Source of the DNA: Proteobacteria bacterium UBA5122
Lineage (GTDB): Bacteria; Pseudomonadota; Gammaproteobacteria; Tenderiales; Tenderiaceae
Direction: 5' to 3'
NCBI GenBank assembly: GCA_002415485.1
Contig: DHYU01000071.1
Coordinates: 1-64,000, forward strand
DNA: 64,000 bases
Every line of letters starts with the position of its first letter. Positions within the stretch are counted from its first letter, which is position 1. Below, in pieces: positions 43,201-51,639 of the stretch. Made by a program: the position numbers and the translations under genes. The notes under the pieces are model-generated. The model did no database searches. It saw only the letters and a list, made by a program, of their open reading frames with translations, and had not been told where the DNA came from.

Positions 43201-44083
43201 GCGCCTGTAATTCGCCGCCCAGCGCCTGCAAGGTCAGCGACTGCACCTGCATCTGCGTCAGATCACCACTGGCCCATCCCTCACCACTCACCGGCAGCGC
43301 GGGCCAGCCTGCATAAAGCTTGGTCAGCGGCGCCCGCGCCATGCGCAGGTTCAGCTGCCAACGTAGGTCGGTCAACACGTCGAAGGCAGTGATCTCGGCA
43401 TGGCCACGGGTCGGCAGGCGCAAGTCAGTGGTCAGGCGGGTCTGGTGCAGATCGCCCTTGAGCTGACCCTGCCCGGCCAGCCGCTGCCAGGCCGGGATAT
43501 CCAGCACCAGATCCAGCGACAGGCTGTGGCGGTAATCGGCCCACGGCTGCAACAGGCCACTGAACTTGGCCTGGATCGCCGGGCCATCAATCTCCGCATC
43601 ATCAAAATGAATACCATCATCATTGATGCTTGCCGCCACACGCAGCCGGTTCAACTCAAATGGCGCGCTCCCCTCGGCCTCATAACGTAAGCCAGCCAAG
43701 GTTAGCTCGCGCACCGCCACCCGCAGCGGCAAGTGCAGGTCTGGCAGCCCCTCGCCTGACTGCTCACTCGCCGGGGTCAGGATCACCAAGCCCTGCAACC
43801 TCGCCCGCTTGATATACAGCTCACCCAACAACAACTGACTCAGGCGCCAGCTGAACTCACCCTCTTCGAGCATCACCGTCACCGCGGCATCCTGATAACG
43901 CAGCCCTTCGACGCGCACCGGGCCAATCAAGGCTCCCTCCACCCGTTCGATGCTCAGTTGCGGCGGCAGCGTGCGCGCCAGCAACCAGTGCAGGCCGTGT
44001 TCGGTGCCGATCAGCCACGCCAGCGGCAGGCTCATCAACCAGAACAACAACAAAATTAGAAAGTTAAAGCGACGCACGATCAC
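40265..44083 (-). CDS. tamB: Translocation and assembly module TamB
   Basis: The 1272-residue protein has one N-terminal signal anchor (FLILLLFWLMSLPLAWLIG), a very long repetitive beta-taco region typical of AsmA/TamB-type bridge proteins, and the C-terminal DUF490 domain ending VEQGRMMFAGGPVSNPALDLRAVRKI and the beta-signal-like end SADFIFSIER. TamB spans the periplasm and works with TamA in outer-membrane protein assembly and phospholipid transport. The start is a GTG whose first bases overlap the tamA stop (GTGA). No good separate ribosome site is visible, consistent with coupling to tamA. Confidence 0.93.
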   Translation of the reverse strand: MIVRRFNFLILLLFWLMSLPLAWLIGTEHGLHWLLARTLPPQLSIERVEGALIGPVRVEGLRYQDAAVTVMLEEGEFSWRLSQLLLGELYIKRARLQGLVILTPASEQSGEGLPDLHLPLRVAVRELTLAGLRYEAEGSAPFELNRLRVAASINDDGIHFDDAEIDGPAIQAKFSGLLQPWADYRHSLSLDLVLDIPAWQRLAGQGQLKGDLHQTRLTTDLRLPTRGHAEITAFDVLTDLRWQLNLRMARAPLTKLYAGWPALPVSGEGWASGDLTQMQVQSLTLQALGGELQAQGELNWGGDFAWFVDLEAKGVNPEAIWREFPGKIDLAGIAGGRQVSSESHIMAIEVERLTGELRDYPVAVQAGLEFNGDDWLIAHSEFKSAQSELMLKGRVGEQLALNWHLRSPALQQLHPSLAGRVDAEGRAYGERARPHISFRIVGDDLRHGESQLARIDADGDWRVNGGIDGHLRLDAAGLVVGDEDFQWLRQWLPPQSPALETVLTQLRQGPLQLVAEVQASGREMAIKQFMLSAPQNSLQLSGRWGDDVKLDVLFNSQSLAALYPDVSGRLDIRGTVGGSRQAPRLSLSFEGWRLVYQDGSGSSMVDQLQGRLGLTLLSWQDLNLNLDARDLYVAGESMAALRINANGDLQRHRVSAHMTRATYATGISVRGGYEDGVGWRGLLTGSEFTSPRWGSWRQQEAAADLSWLHGQWQLARVCWLNAGSRVCLNGGGDAGRWQGELAVTLTDLRLVNQLMPVDFSLHDGRVDLTVRAAQAAGEVSGSLAIDMGKGSISYPLIDQQRGHWHFSRGSLRGEFDRRGLRSKVDVQIVGGDGIKGHLNLPGFDPLAFAGPAQALDVKAKGHITDLGLFNNVLDEIFGVEGNIDLETQVSGTLGQPKINGRLGLRDGRLQVPRLGLHVSALEADVQSRGGERLVYQFSGESGGGRFQASGETVLDAEQGWETQLALKGERVEVSHIPEAHVFVDPDLQLRLKGSQLWLDGEVRVVEARLLPKELVAVQSVSDDVVIIGAEAPPASPWQISSRVRVVLAEPVYLYGFGFEGKIAGNLLLVEEPGQPTTANGEVSVVEGRYEAYGQNLTVEQGRMMFAGGPVSNPALDLRAVRKIDSVTAGIRVRGLLRQPEFELYSVPAMEQTDVLGYLVLGRPLDRTASSSEGAMMAQAALAIGLKGGDFLARSIGDRFGLEEMRIDTSGGGDQAALLMGRYLSPRLYVGYGVGLLDAVNTLHLRYQLSQDWQLKAESGEYQSADFIFSIER

Positions 44084-45828
44084 AAATCGGGCCCGATGTT
44101 GATGTGCACCCGCCACGGATGCTCCGGCTCTGAGACGGCCCAGGCGACATCGAAACGCAGCGCACCGACCGGTGTCAGCCAACGCAGCCCCAGCCCGGCG
44201 CCGCGTTTGAGCGACGCACTGTAGTCATTCATCGCATTACCGGCATCGGCAAACACGGCCAGCCCCCAATCCTGTAAAAAACGAAGTTCATATTCGACAC
44301 TGGACTCAAGCAGGTGTTTGCCCCCCACCACCTCACCCGTGGCATTCACCGGCCCGAGTGACTGGTAACGATAACCGCGCACACTCTGCGCGCCGCCGGC
44401 AAAGAAACGCACCGAGGCCGGCAGCTTGTCGAAGTGATCGACCTCGGTACTGCCGACCCCGACACGGGCCAGCAAGCGATGACGCCGCCCCAGCGTGGTC
44501 AGCCCTTTGAGTTTGAGTCGGCCCTGTACGAAATCGGTATCAGACAGGGTGTCCTCACTAGCGCCGCGCAACTCCATGTCGAGTGAAATGCCATCATCCA
44601 GCACGATACGCTCCTCGGCCCAGCGCCGCCCGAGGCCGATCGACGGGATCAGCAAGGTGGTATCACCCTCGTCGTCTGCGATGACAAATTGCTCCTTGTG
44701 AAAATTCAGCGCCCACGTCTCCTGCCACGGCCCGCGGATCTGTAACAGACTCACCCCAAGGGTAAAGATATCGCTCTCACTGGTATTCAGATCGGTGGTG
44801 ACATAACCGGCACTCAGCGTCCAGCGCTCCAGTCGCGGATTGCCGGCGGGGATGTGATAACGCCCCTCGATACCGCCGCCAATGGTCGATATATGCAGCT
44901 CGGTCTCGATACGATGCCCGTCGGCATTGACGCGGGGCTGCTCCCAGCCCAGCTTGGTACGGGCCCCCGTATCAGTGCCATAGCCCAGCGCCAAGGTATA
45001 ACGATTGTCCTTACGCGGCATCACCTGCACCGATACCGGCACCTGCATACCATCGGGCGAACCTTCCGGCAGCACTTCAACCTCGCTGAAATAATCGCTA
45101 TCGATCAACGCCTGCTGCAGACTCAGCAACTTCGCCACGTCATAGGGGTCACCGGCCGCAAAGTCGATGTAACGCGCAAACAAGGCCGGCTCCAGCACAT
45201 CCTGTAACAAACCAATCTCGCCAAACTTATAACGGTGACCACTATCGAAGGTCAGTTCAATGTCCGCCTGATAACGCTGCAGATCAATGCTGATGCGGGG
45301 CTGTAAAAACTGGGCATCAAAATAACCACGCTCATGTGCGAGCTTGATCAGGTCATCCTTGGCCTGCTCGTACAGCAACTGATCCAACACCATGCCGTCG
45401 CTGAGCGGGAACGCTTGCCACATCGCCATAAACTGAGGATCGGCCGCCGCCTCACCCGTCAATTCACGCCGCACCTGGCCAATCAACAACGGCGGCCCCA
45501 GTTCAACCCGATAACTGGCCTGCCAACCGCCTCCGTCGATCGGTGACAACATCGACTCCACACTCGGCCGGTAATAACCATATGGCTGCAAGGCCTGCTC
45601 AATCTCGCTGCGCGCCTTTTCATGCAGACGACGCACGCGACCTTCCGTCATCAAGGGGTGATTACGCTGCTGCTGGATCGACAGCCACTGCATGATGTTG
45701 GTCTGCATCACACCACTGACGCCCTCGACAGACACCTCCACCGAAACGTCGGCGCGCAGTGGCAATGGCAGCCCCGCGACTACCATCAGACCCACACTCA
45801 TCAAATACGCCCGCCAACCTCGAACCAT
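44080..45828 (-). CDS. tamA: Translocation and assembly module TamA (Omp85 family)
   Basis: The 582-residue outer-membrane protein has a signal peptide (YLMSVGLMVVAGLPLPLRA), three POTRA domains (residues about 30-265; YGYYRPSVES and YKFGEIGLLQD are POTRA-type) and an Omp85 barrel with conserved RFFAGGAQSVRGYRYQSLGP near residue 485 and C-terminal HINIGPDL. It pairs with TamB, whose GTG start overlaps its stop. The ATG 45828 gives a typical signal peptide; the frame is open further upstream but that part is not family-like. Confidence 0.93.
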   Translation of the reverse strand: MVRGWRAYLMSVGLMVVAGLPLPLRADVSVEVSVEGVSGVMQTNIMQWLSIQQQRNHPLMTEGRVRRLHEKARSEIEQALQPYGYYRPSVESMLSPIDGGGWQASYRVELGPPLLIGQVRRELTGEAAADPQFMAMWQAFPLSDGMVLDQLLYEQAKDDLIKLAHERGYFDAQFLQPRISIDLQRYQADIELTFDSGHRYKFGEIGLLQDVLEPALFARYIDFAAGDPYDVAKLLSLQQALIDSDYFSEVEVLPEGSPDGMQVPVSVQVMPRKDNRYTLALGYGTDTGARTKLGWEQPRVNADGHRIETELHISTIGGGIEGRYHIPAGNPRLERWTLSAGYVTTDLNTSESDIFTLGVSLLQIRGPWQETWALNFHKEQFVIADDEGDTTLLIPSIGLGRRWAEERIVLDDGISLDMELRGASEDTLSDTDFVQGRLKLKGLTTLGRRHRLLARVGVGSTEVDHFDKLPASVRFFAGGAQSVRGYRYQSLGPVNATGEVVGGKHLLESSVEYELRFLQDWGLAVFADAGNAMNDYSASLKRGAGLGLRWLTPVGALRFDVAWAVSEPEHPWRVHINIGPDL

Positions 45829-45997
45829 GCAACACTCAACCCGCTTCAATTCTTTCACGATAGCGCGAACCTTCCATATATAAAAGAAAGACCCACACAA
45901 TCTCTGCCCCATAAAACACAGCAACCCCCAACTGCCAAATTCAATCACGCTTTGCTACATTAAGCGCCATAATATCGATAACCTTGGAGCACACCCC

Positions 45998-46315
45998 ATG
46001 CGTCACATCTTGTTGGTCACCACACTCAGCCTTGGCCTTGGCGCCTGCAGCTGGGTTGAAGTCACCCCCGGCGGCAATACCGTACTGCTCGCCACCGATA
46101 GTAGCCAAATTGCCCACTGCAAGCTCATCGGCACCGTCGATGCCAGCGTGATGAATCGACTGTTCTTTAGCCGTGATCGCACCCAAGTCGCCAGCGAACT
46201 GGCCGACCTTGCCCGCAACCGCGCCGCTGAGATGGGGGGCGACACCATCACCGCCGCCAATGCCATCGATGAAGGCAAACAACGGTTTAACGTCTACAAC
46301 TGCAATAACCAATAA
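45998..46315 (+). CDS. DUF4156 family lipoprotein
   Basis: The 105-residue lipoprotein has a lipobox (TLSLGLGACSW, Cys at 17) and the DUF4156 body: VEVTPGGNTVLLATDSSQIAHCKLIGTVDASV, then NRAAEMGGDTITAANAIDEGKQRFNVYNC with a likely disulfide pair. Role unknown. ATG has GGAG upstream. It is divergent from tamA and followed by a stable hairpin. Confidence 0.88.
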   Translation: MRHILLVTTLSLGLGACSWVEVTPGGNTVLLATDSSQIAHCKLIGTVDASVMNRLFFSRDRTQVASELADLARNRAAEMGGDTITAANAIDEGKQRFNVYNCNNQ

Positions 46316-46320
46316 CCATG

Positions 46321-46346
46321 CCCCCTTGGCAGCAATGCCAAGGGGG
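46321..46346 (+). terminator. Hairpin after DUF4156 gene
   Basis: A perfect 10-bp stem CCCCCTTGGC / GCCAAGGGGG with a 6-nt loop starts 5 bp after the stop. The U tract is weak (TCACAGTTTTC), so it may terminate poorly or protect the mRNA 3' end. Confidence 0.65.
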
Positions 46347-46436
46347 TCACAGTTTTCGATCTTTCCTTTCAAGCACGCCTGCAAGCAGTCGTAAACCGTG
46401 TGTAGCCATCACACAACCACCGCAGGAGCCGTGCGC

Positions 46437-46754
46437 ATGAAAGCATTTAGAACATTGAGTTTGGTTGAAGGGGTATCACTGCTGATACTGCTGTTTATCG
46501 CCATGCCCGCCAAATATCAATTCGGCCTCGACCAGGCTGTATTCTACGCCGGTATTACCCACGGCATATTGTTCCTCGCCTATCTGGTCGCCACGCTGGC
46601 CGTCAGTCACAGCCAGGGCTGGTCGATCATACGTTGGTTGATGGTCTTCCTTGCTGGCGTCATCCCGTTTGGCTTTATCTTTGTTGATCGTCAACTTAAG
46701 AATGTACCGCAACCTCCCATTGACACTGACGCAACCTCTCCGAAAACAGCGTAA
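46437..46754 (+). CDS. DUF3817 membrane protein (copy 2)
   Basis: The 105-residue protein shares with the copy at 34511 the start FRTLSLVEGVSLLILLFIAMPAKYQFG and the three-helix layout (GITHGILFLAYLVATLAV; LAGVIPFGFIFVDRQL). The shared EGVS-LLLLF-AMPAKYQFG block is close to identical between the two, so they are paralogues. An AGGAG ribosome site is 10 nt before the ATG at 46437; the open frame upstream has no support. Confidence 0.85.
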   Translation: MKAFRTLSLVEGVSLLILLFIAMPAKYQFGLDQAVFYAGITHGILFLAYLVATLAVSHSQGWSIIRWLMVFLAGVIPFGFIFVDRQLKNVPQPPIDTDATSPKTA

Positions 46755-46880
46755 AAACCTTTTCTTATCGATAACACCCTTATTTTGCGCATAAGGGGAA
46801 GCTTAATCGCGCCCTTACTTGGCATTCTCTCGCAATAAACACTAGATTTTTTGCCCAAGCCGGCCAATACTTGAAAAAAC

Positions 46881-46908
46881 TTGATTTCAAATTTGGACTC
46901 CATATAAT
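46881..46908 (+). promoter_or_regulatory. Promoter of XRE-ImmA/IrrE gene, near-leaderless
   Basis: TTGATT (46881-46886), a 16-bp spacer and TATAAT (46903-46908). The ATG is at 46917, only 8 bp after the -10, so transcription would start at or 1-3 nt before the start codon. No ribosome site is present upstream of the ATG. Confidence 0.6.
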
Positions 46909-46916
46909 GCAGCGCC

Positions 46917-48041
46917 ATGCGTAAGGTCATAAATCAGCTCGCCCTCCAGCAAGCCCTTGAAGAGCTAGGCTGGACTCAATCCAAACTAGCCGAAAAAGTA
47001 GGTGTTTCTGCCCAGTCAGTTACAAATTGGATGCAAGGAGAAGGCTTTCCGCGTCCAGCAACTTTACTCAAACTTGCCACACTATTGCGCCTGAATTTTG
47101 AGCAACTAGTACAAACGGAAGAAAAAGATCGTCCTGTTGTTGCCTTTAGAAAAAAGGGCAATGCAAAAACTACCGAAATTCACATTAATAAAGCCTCTGA
47201 AATTGGCATGCTGCTCAAACCTCTGGTGCCATATCTGCCAGAAATGCTAGCACTACGCACCCTGATCACCTCACCATCAACGGAATACAGCAAACTGCAA
47301 ACTGCCGTATCCCAAACTCGTGCTCGACTTGGCATAGGCGACCATGCCGTACTACGGTATGAACAATTGATCGGTGAATTTGCCGACAGTGGCGCCATAC
47401 TGATTCCGGTATTGTGGGGAAACAAAGGCAACCATGAAAACGCCATGCACATCCGCCTGCCCGCGGAAGATATCACCTTCATCTTTGTGAACCTGGACAC
47501 CCGCGTCGAAGACTTTAAATTCTGGATGGCACATGAGCTGGCTCATGTCTTCACCCCTGATTTAGCGGGCACCATCGAAGGGGAAGATTACGCCGATGCC
47601 TTCGCCGGTTCGTTGCTATTTCCACGCGCCTGTGCTGAATCCGCCTATGCCGAAGCCAGCCGCAAACGTAGCACCAAGGGAGAGATTGAAGCATTACTTC
47701 ATCATGCTCACAGCCACAGTATATCGCTCAACACGGTATACCAGCGCGTCAAAGAATTTGCTTCCTTCGCAAAGCTACCCGCATTGCGCGTGGATGATCG
47801 CGCCATTCATATGGTACGTAACAGCATCACAGGCCCTCTTGTCAGTGAAGCACTGTTTGACCCCATGCCGCCAAGTCCTCAACAGTTCATTGCCAACGCA
47901 GAGAACAACTTCCGCTCCAGTTTCTTCCAGGCACTAAAGCAGATGATTTTGGATAAAGGTACAGAAGCGGGCTATTTACAACAGATACTCGACCTCTCCA
48001 TTGGCGATGCCCAGGCACTGCATGAGGAAATGACTCATTGA
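46917..48041 (+). CDS. XRE HTH - ImmA/IrrE metallopeptidase family protein
   Basis: The 374-residue protein has an XRE helix-turn-helix (residues 8-60, LQQALEELGWTQSKLAEKVGVSAQSVTNW) and an ImmA/IrrE-type metallopeptidase domain from about residue 150, with the zinc motif MAHELAHVF (HELAH near residue 205) and a downstream EDYADAFAGSLLFP glutamate region. Such proteins act as regulators or antitoxins next to PIN-domain toxins. A broken PIN gene follows with a 4-nt TTGA overlap. The base composition is lower in GC than the flanking core, which hints at horizontal origin. Confidence 0.85.
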   Translation: MRKVINQLALQQALEELGWTQSKLAEKVGVSAQSVTNWMQGEGFPRPATLLKLATLLRLNFEQLVQTEEKDRPVVAFRKKGNAKTTEIHINKASEIGMLLKPLVPYLPEMLALRTLITSPSTEYSKLQTAVSQTRARLGIGDHAVLRYEQLIGEFADSGAILIPVLWGNKGNHENAMHIRLPAEDITFIFVNLDTRVEDFKFWMAHELAHVFTPDLAGTIEGEDYADAFAGSLLFPRACAESAYAEASRKRSTKGEIEALLHHAHSHSISLNTVYQRVKEFASFAKLPALRVDDRAIHMVRNSITGPLVSEALFDPMPPSPQQFIANAENNFRSSFFQALKQMILDKGTEAGYLQQILDLSIGDAQALHEEMTH

Positions 48042-48577
48042 CACTCGTCCTGCTCGATACCAATGCCTACCTTAGAATAGCCAAACGTGTCCGACCTATG
48101 CTTGGTGTTAAGTTCGGACAAAAAGAATACGTACTCACCATTCTTAAAATCACCGAGGATGATGTCCACAAAAGCCCGAAACTACTCCACAAATTCGCCT
48201 AAAACCTGAAGAAAAATCGGGACTCAGCATCGCTAAAGGCATCTTCCGCCAACACGTCCTCGAAAATGCTGCCAACTACAAAACCCCACCGTCCCCCGCC
48301 GACTGCCATATCCTAGCTTTTTGACAAATACGCCCCGCGATCGTTGTCACAGACGACTTAAGCATGCATCAACTTGCAAGAATTTGATCTGGAAAAATCA
48401 ATTTGGCATGGCCACGAGCTGCTACATAAAATGCTCAGTGGACAACATATCGACAAACAACTGGTCAGGGAAATTTACGAAGCACTAGAAAATAATGGTG
48501 ATCTCCCGAAAAGCTGGCAAGACGTAAAACACACCACTTTCAAGAAAATTTTTTGGCCCCTCATAACCCATCATTAG
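48038..48577 (+). pseudogene. Decayed PIN-domain toxin gene
   Basis: The frame from TTG at 48038 gives LTLVLLDTNAYLRIAKRVRP, a PIN start with the first Asp (LDTN), then stops at TAA 48200. PIN-like sequence resumes at KGIFRQHVLENAANYKTPPSPADCHILAF, is cut by TGA at 48322 (probably GGA originally), goes on as QIRPAIVVTDDLSMHQLA with the central acidic pair, then shifts frame near 48371 into EFDLEKSIWHGHELLHKML and ends at 48577. At least two nonsense changes and one frameshift plus a deletion between them make it inactive. Confidence 0.85.
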
Positions 48578-48650
48578 CAATCCAGCTTTCTTCATACAAC
48601 ACTCCAGCAAGCTCCGCTCCAAATGCAAATTATAAAAACCATCAGCACAA

Positions 48651-48690
48651 AAAAATGCCACCCGGGATCAACTCCCCTGATGACATTTTT
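48651..48690. terminator. Likely bidirectional terminator between PIN pseudogene and SulP gene
   Basis: AAAAATG (48651-48657) and CATTTTT (48684-48690) close an imperfect hairpin with a CCCGGG / CCCCTG-type interior, so A and T tracts serve both directions. It is 50 bp after the SulP stop. Confidence 0.55.
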
Positions 48691-48740
48691 CTAATCCGTC
48701 CTACACTTAATCTTTATGTAGAGCCTGGCTTTATAAATAA

Positions 48741-50327
48741 CTAGCCGTTCTTCTTGCCACTGGTAGAGACATGATAGTGCGGATCTTCCGACACATTGAC
48801 CTCGACCAATTCACGCGCGTTCTGTAACAACATCTGGCACTCTGGACTCAGATGACGCAAGGTCAGCTTTTTACCTTCGGTCTGATACTTTTTAGTGAGA
48901 CTATCAATCGCCTCTATGCCGGTATGGTCGTATACACGCGAATGCATAAAGTCGATCGTCACGGCGTCCGGATCACCCTTGGGATCAAACTGTTCAACAA
49001 AGTTTTTGGCCGAAGCAAAAAACAGCGGTCCATGCACTTTGTAATCTTTAGTCGTCACACCATCCTGTTCACTGATGCTGGACTCCAGAATAATCCGCTC
49101 CGCGTGCTGCCATGCAAACACCAAGGCAGAAACAATGACACCAGCGATGACCGCCACCGCCAAGTCAAACATCACGGTCAAGACCGTTACCAACACCATG
49201 ATGAAGCCATCGGCCTTGGTCATACCGCGCATGATGTTCCAGCTCGACCAGTTAAATGTCGCGATGACGACAAAGAACATTAAACCAACCAAGGCACCAA
49301 TCGGCACCATCTCGATCCACGATGACGCAATCAACACGATCACCAACAAACCTACCGCCGCAGTAATACCCGATAGGCGACCAGTGCCGCCGGAATTGAC
49401 ATTGATCATCGATTGACCGATCAACGCACAACCACCCATCGTGCCGAAGGTGCCCGCCGTACAATTGGCCGCGCCCAACGCGATACACTCTTTGTTGGCC
49501 TTGCCACGTGTCTCAGTGATATCGTCGATCAAGGTCATGGTCAGCAGTGATTCCACCGAGCCGATGATGGTCAGGATCACCGCATAGGGCAGAATGATCC
49601 ACAGGGTGGCCAGACTAAAGAAACCTTCCGGCAATGCGCCAAACCAGCTCAAGCCCTGAAAGCCACCCTCGACACCATCACCAAAGATCAAGGATTCCAA
49701 GGTGCCGGAGACAGAGGCGCGATCGCCGACAGTCACGGCATTGATATCAAAGAACACCACCGCCAGTGAGACCAAGACGATGGCCGCCAATGCCGATGGC
49801 ACCGCCTTGGTCAGACGTGGCAACAGATAGATAATCGCCATCGTTGCCGCGATGATCATACCCATCACCATCATCGCATCGTTCGACAACCACTCGCCAT
49901 TTGAGTCTTTAAACTGCGTGAACTGGGCGAAGAGAATGATCAAGGCCAAACCATTCACAAAGCCGAGCATGACCGGTGCGGGCACCATGCGGATAAAACG
50001 CCCCCACTTCATCAGGCCAATAAATATCTGCAACATGCCCATCAAAATAACGGCGGCAAACAGATAAGAAGCGCCATGCTCCATCACCAGGTGCATCATC
50101 ACCACCGCCAACGACCCCGCCGCCGCACTGACCATGCCCGGACGACCACCAAAGACCGAACAGATCAGGCCAACGATGATGGCCGCATACAGCCCCACCA
50201 ACGGATGAACACCTGCGACAAAGGCAAACGCCACCGCCTCCGGCACCAAAGCAAGGGATACAGTAATCCCAGACAGGGTGTCATTCTTATATTTCTGCCA
50301 TTCAAATGGCTTGGCGTTGGTGCTCAT
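48741..50327 (-). CDS. SulP family inorganic anion transporter with STAS domain
   Basis: The 528-residue protein has about 12 membrane helices of the SLC26/SulP type: VSLALVPEAVAFAFVAGVHPLVGLYAAI, FGGRPGMVSAAAGSLAVV, GGCALIGQSMINVNSGGTGRLSG, and a C-terminal STAS domain from about residue 425 (VHGPLFFASAKNFVEQFD, VTIDFMHSRVYDHTGIEAI). It could import bicarbonate or sulfate coupled to Na+ or H+. An AAGGAA ribosome site lies 8 nt before the ATG. No carbonic anhydrase is next to it, so the substrate is open. Confidence 0.92.
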   Translation of the reverse strand: MSTNAKPFEWQKYKNDTLSGITVSLALVPEAVAFAFVAGVHPLVGLYAAIIVGLICSVFGGRPGMVSAAAGSLAVVMMHLVMEHGASYLFAAVILMGMLQIFIGLMKWGRFIRMVPAPVMLGFVNGLALIILFAQFTQFKDSNGEWLSNDAMMVMGMIIAATMAIIYLLPRLTKAVPSALAAIVLVSLAVVFFDINAVTVGDRASVSGTLESLIFGDGVEGGFQGLSWFGALPEGFFSLATLWIILPYAVILTIIGSVESLLTMTLIDDITETRGKANKECIALGAANCTAGTFGTMGGCALIGQSMINVNSGGTGRLSGITAAVGLLVIVLIASSWIEMVPIGALVGLMFFVVIATFNWSSWNIMRGMTKADGFIMVLVTVLTVMFDLAVAVIAGVIVSALVFAWQHAERIILESSISEQDGVTTKDYKVHGPLFFASAKNFVEQFDPKGDPDAVTIDFMHSRVYDHTGIEAIDSLTKKYQTEGKKLTLRHLSPECQMLLQNARELVEVNVSEDPHYHVSTSGKKNG

Positions 50328-50533
50328 AACAAGTTCCTTCAGATCAATTCAGCATCATCCAACCGAACAGATCAGACGAAATTAGGGGGGAAGAAGCGCG
50401 GATTTTAACAAAAAGCGGCGGGAATACCGAATCCAGCCGCCAAACGGCAGCTCCAGAGCAAGCGAATTATGAATGAGATTTATTCAGCACTTACCGCAAG
50501 CACCGGCGATAATTAACGGAATGATCTGACGAC

Positions 50534-51544
50534 TTAATTCTTTAAGTGCGCCAACAGCTGATTACGCAAGGCATTGGGCAACCCCTTGATGGTCAACGTA
50601 TCGCTCTCCTCGTCATACAACACCCGGCTGTGCAAGTGATAGGTGGAGAAACTGATGGACAGATCCTTGTCGCGCCCCATAAATTTCACATAACGGCGCA
50701 ACTCACGTCGATCGACCTTGATCTCCTCTTCACCTTTGGGATTGTACGGCGCCATCTCGCGTACAAATTTTTCGCAATCTATCCCTTCAAGTTCTTTGGA
50801 TAAACCGGCAATCGTCACCGGCTCGTCCTTTTGCTCCTGACTCATGCAGTAATCAACCACCTTGGCACGGTAGTCATTCACCGCTTCTTGCGGCACCTGT
50901 TTGGCAAAGGCATCCACACCGGCAAGAAAACTTTGCGTGGCCTCAGTCGTATTCAAGCCATCGCCAAAGCCGGTAATGCCTGTGAACAACTCGGCAAAGG
51001 GTGTGCTGCCACGCGGCGGCAAAAATGAAAGGTAGGCATAATTTTTACGCACCTTCCATTCAGACAGATCAACCTTAATACCCACCATTGATGGACCCGT
51101 GTCGACCGAATAACTGGGCGTGACCTCTAAGGACTCGTTAATCGCCAGCGACTGACTTTGATTGACGATATATAAATAGAACACACTGTGATGATCACTC
51201 ACCTGTTCCAGAAAAAACAGAAAATAGGCATCCAGCTCAATGTCACTTTCGTTCAGCCCATGCTCAAAGGCCTGCATCAAGACCACACTCATTTGCGAAA
51301 ACGAATGTGTCTCCGCCAGAAATTGTTCTAAGGCTGTTTGTAACAGAGAGGGCTCACCTTCATCAGCCGTTTTAAAACTGCCATGCTTGCGCGCCAGCCG
51401 TGATAAAAAACTGCGCTTTAATTCATCCAGCAAATCATCTTTATGATCGCTCAGCGCCAACTCATCAGAACGAAGATTCAAGGTCGCTGTTTGATCATCA
51501 ATGCGACTCAAGTGGTGTGCAATTACATGGCTAATCGCCATCAT
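50534..51544 (-). CDS. ndpA: Nucleoid-associated protein NdpA (YejK family)
   Basis: The 336-residue protein matches NdpA over its length: AISHVIAHHLSRID at the start, LDAYFLFFLEQV, YSVDTGPSMVGIKVDLSEWK, YAYLSFLPPRGSTPFAELFTGITGFGDG, and a C-terminal PYNPKGEEEIKVDRRELRRYVKF. YejK is a cytoplasmic nucleoid-associated protein with no settled function. The start could be either of two adjacent ATG codons (51544, 51541). Monocistronic. Confidence 0.94.
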   Translation of the reverse strand: MMAISHVIAHHLSRIDDQTATLNLRSDELALSDHKDDLLDELKRSFLSRLARKHGSFKTADEGEPSLLQTALEQFLAETHSFSQMSVVLMQAFEHGLNESDIELDAYFLFFLEQVSDHHSVFYLYIVNQSQSLAINESLEVTPSYSVDTGPSMVGIKVDLSEWKVRKNYAYLSFLPPRGSTPFAELFTGITGFGDGLNTTEATQSFLAGVDAFAKQVPQEAVNDYRAKVVDYCMSQEQKDEPVTIAGLSKELEGIDCEKFVREMAPYNPKGEEEIKVDRRELRRYVKFMGRDKDLSISFSTYHLHSRVLYDEESDTLTIKGLPNALRNQLLAHLKN

Positions 51545-51639
51545 TCATCCTCGCCTACAAACCAATACACACATATACACTTAGGACCTGTTAGTGCAAA
51601 CAACATCTTTATATTTTTACCTTCATCCAGCCAGCTCGA

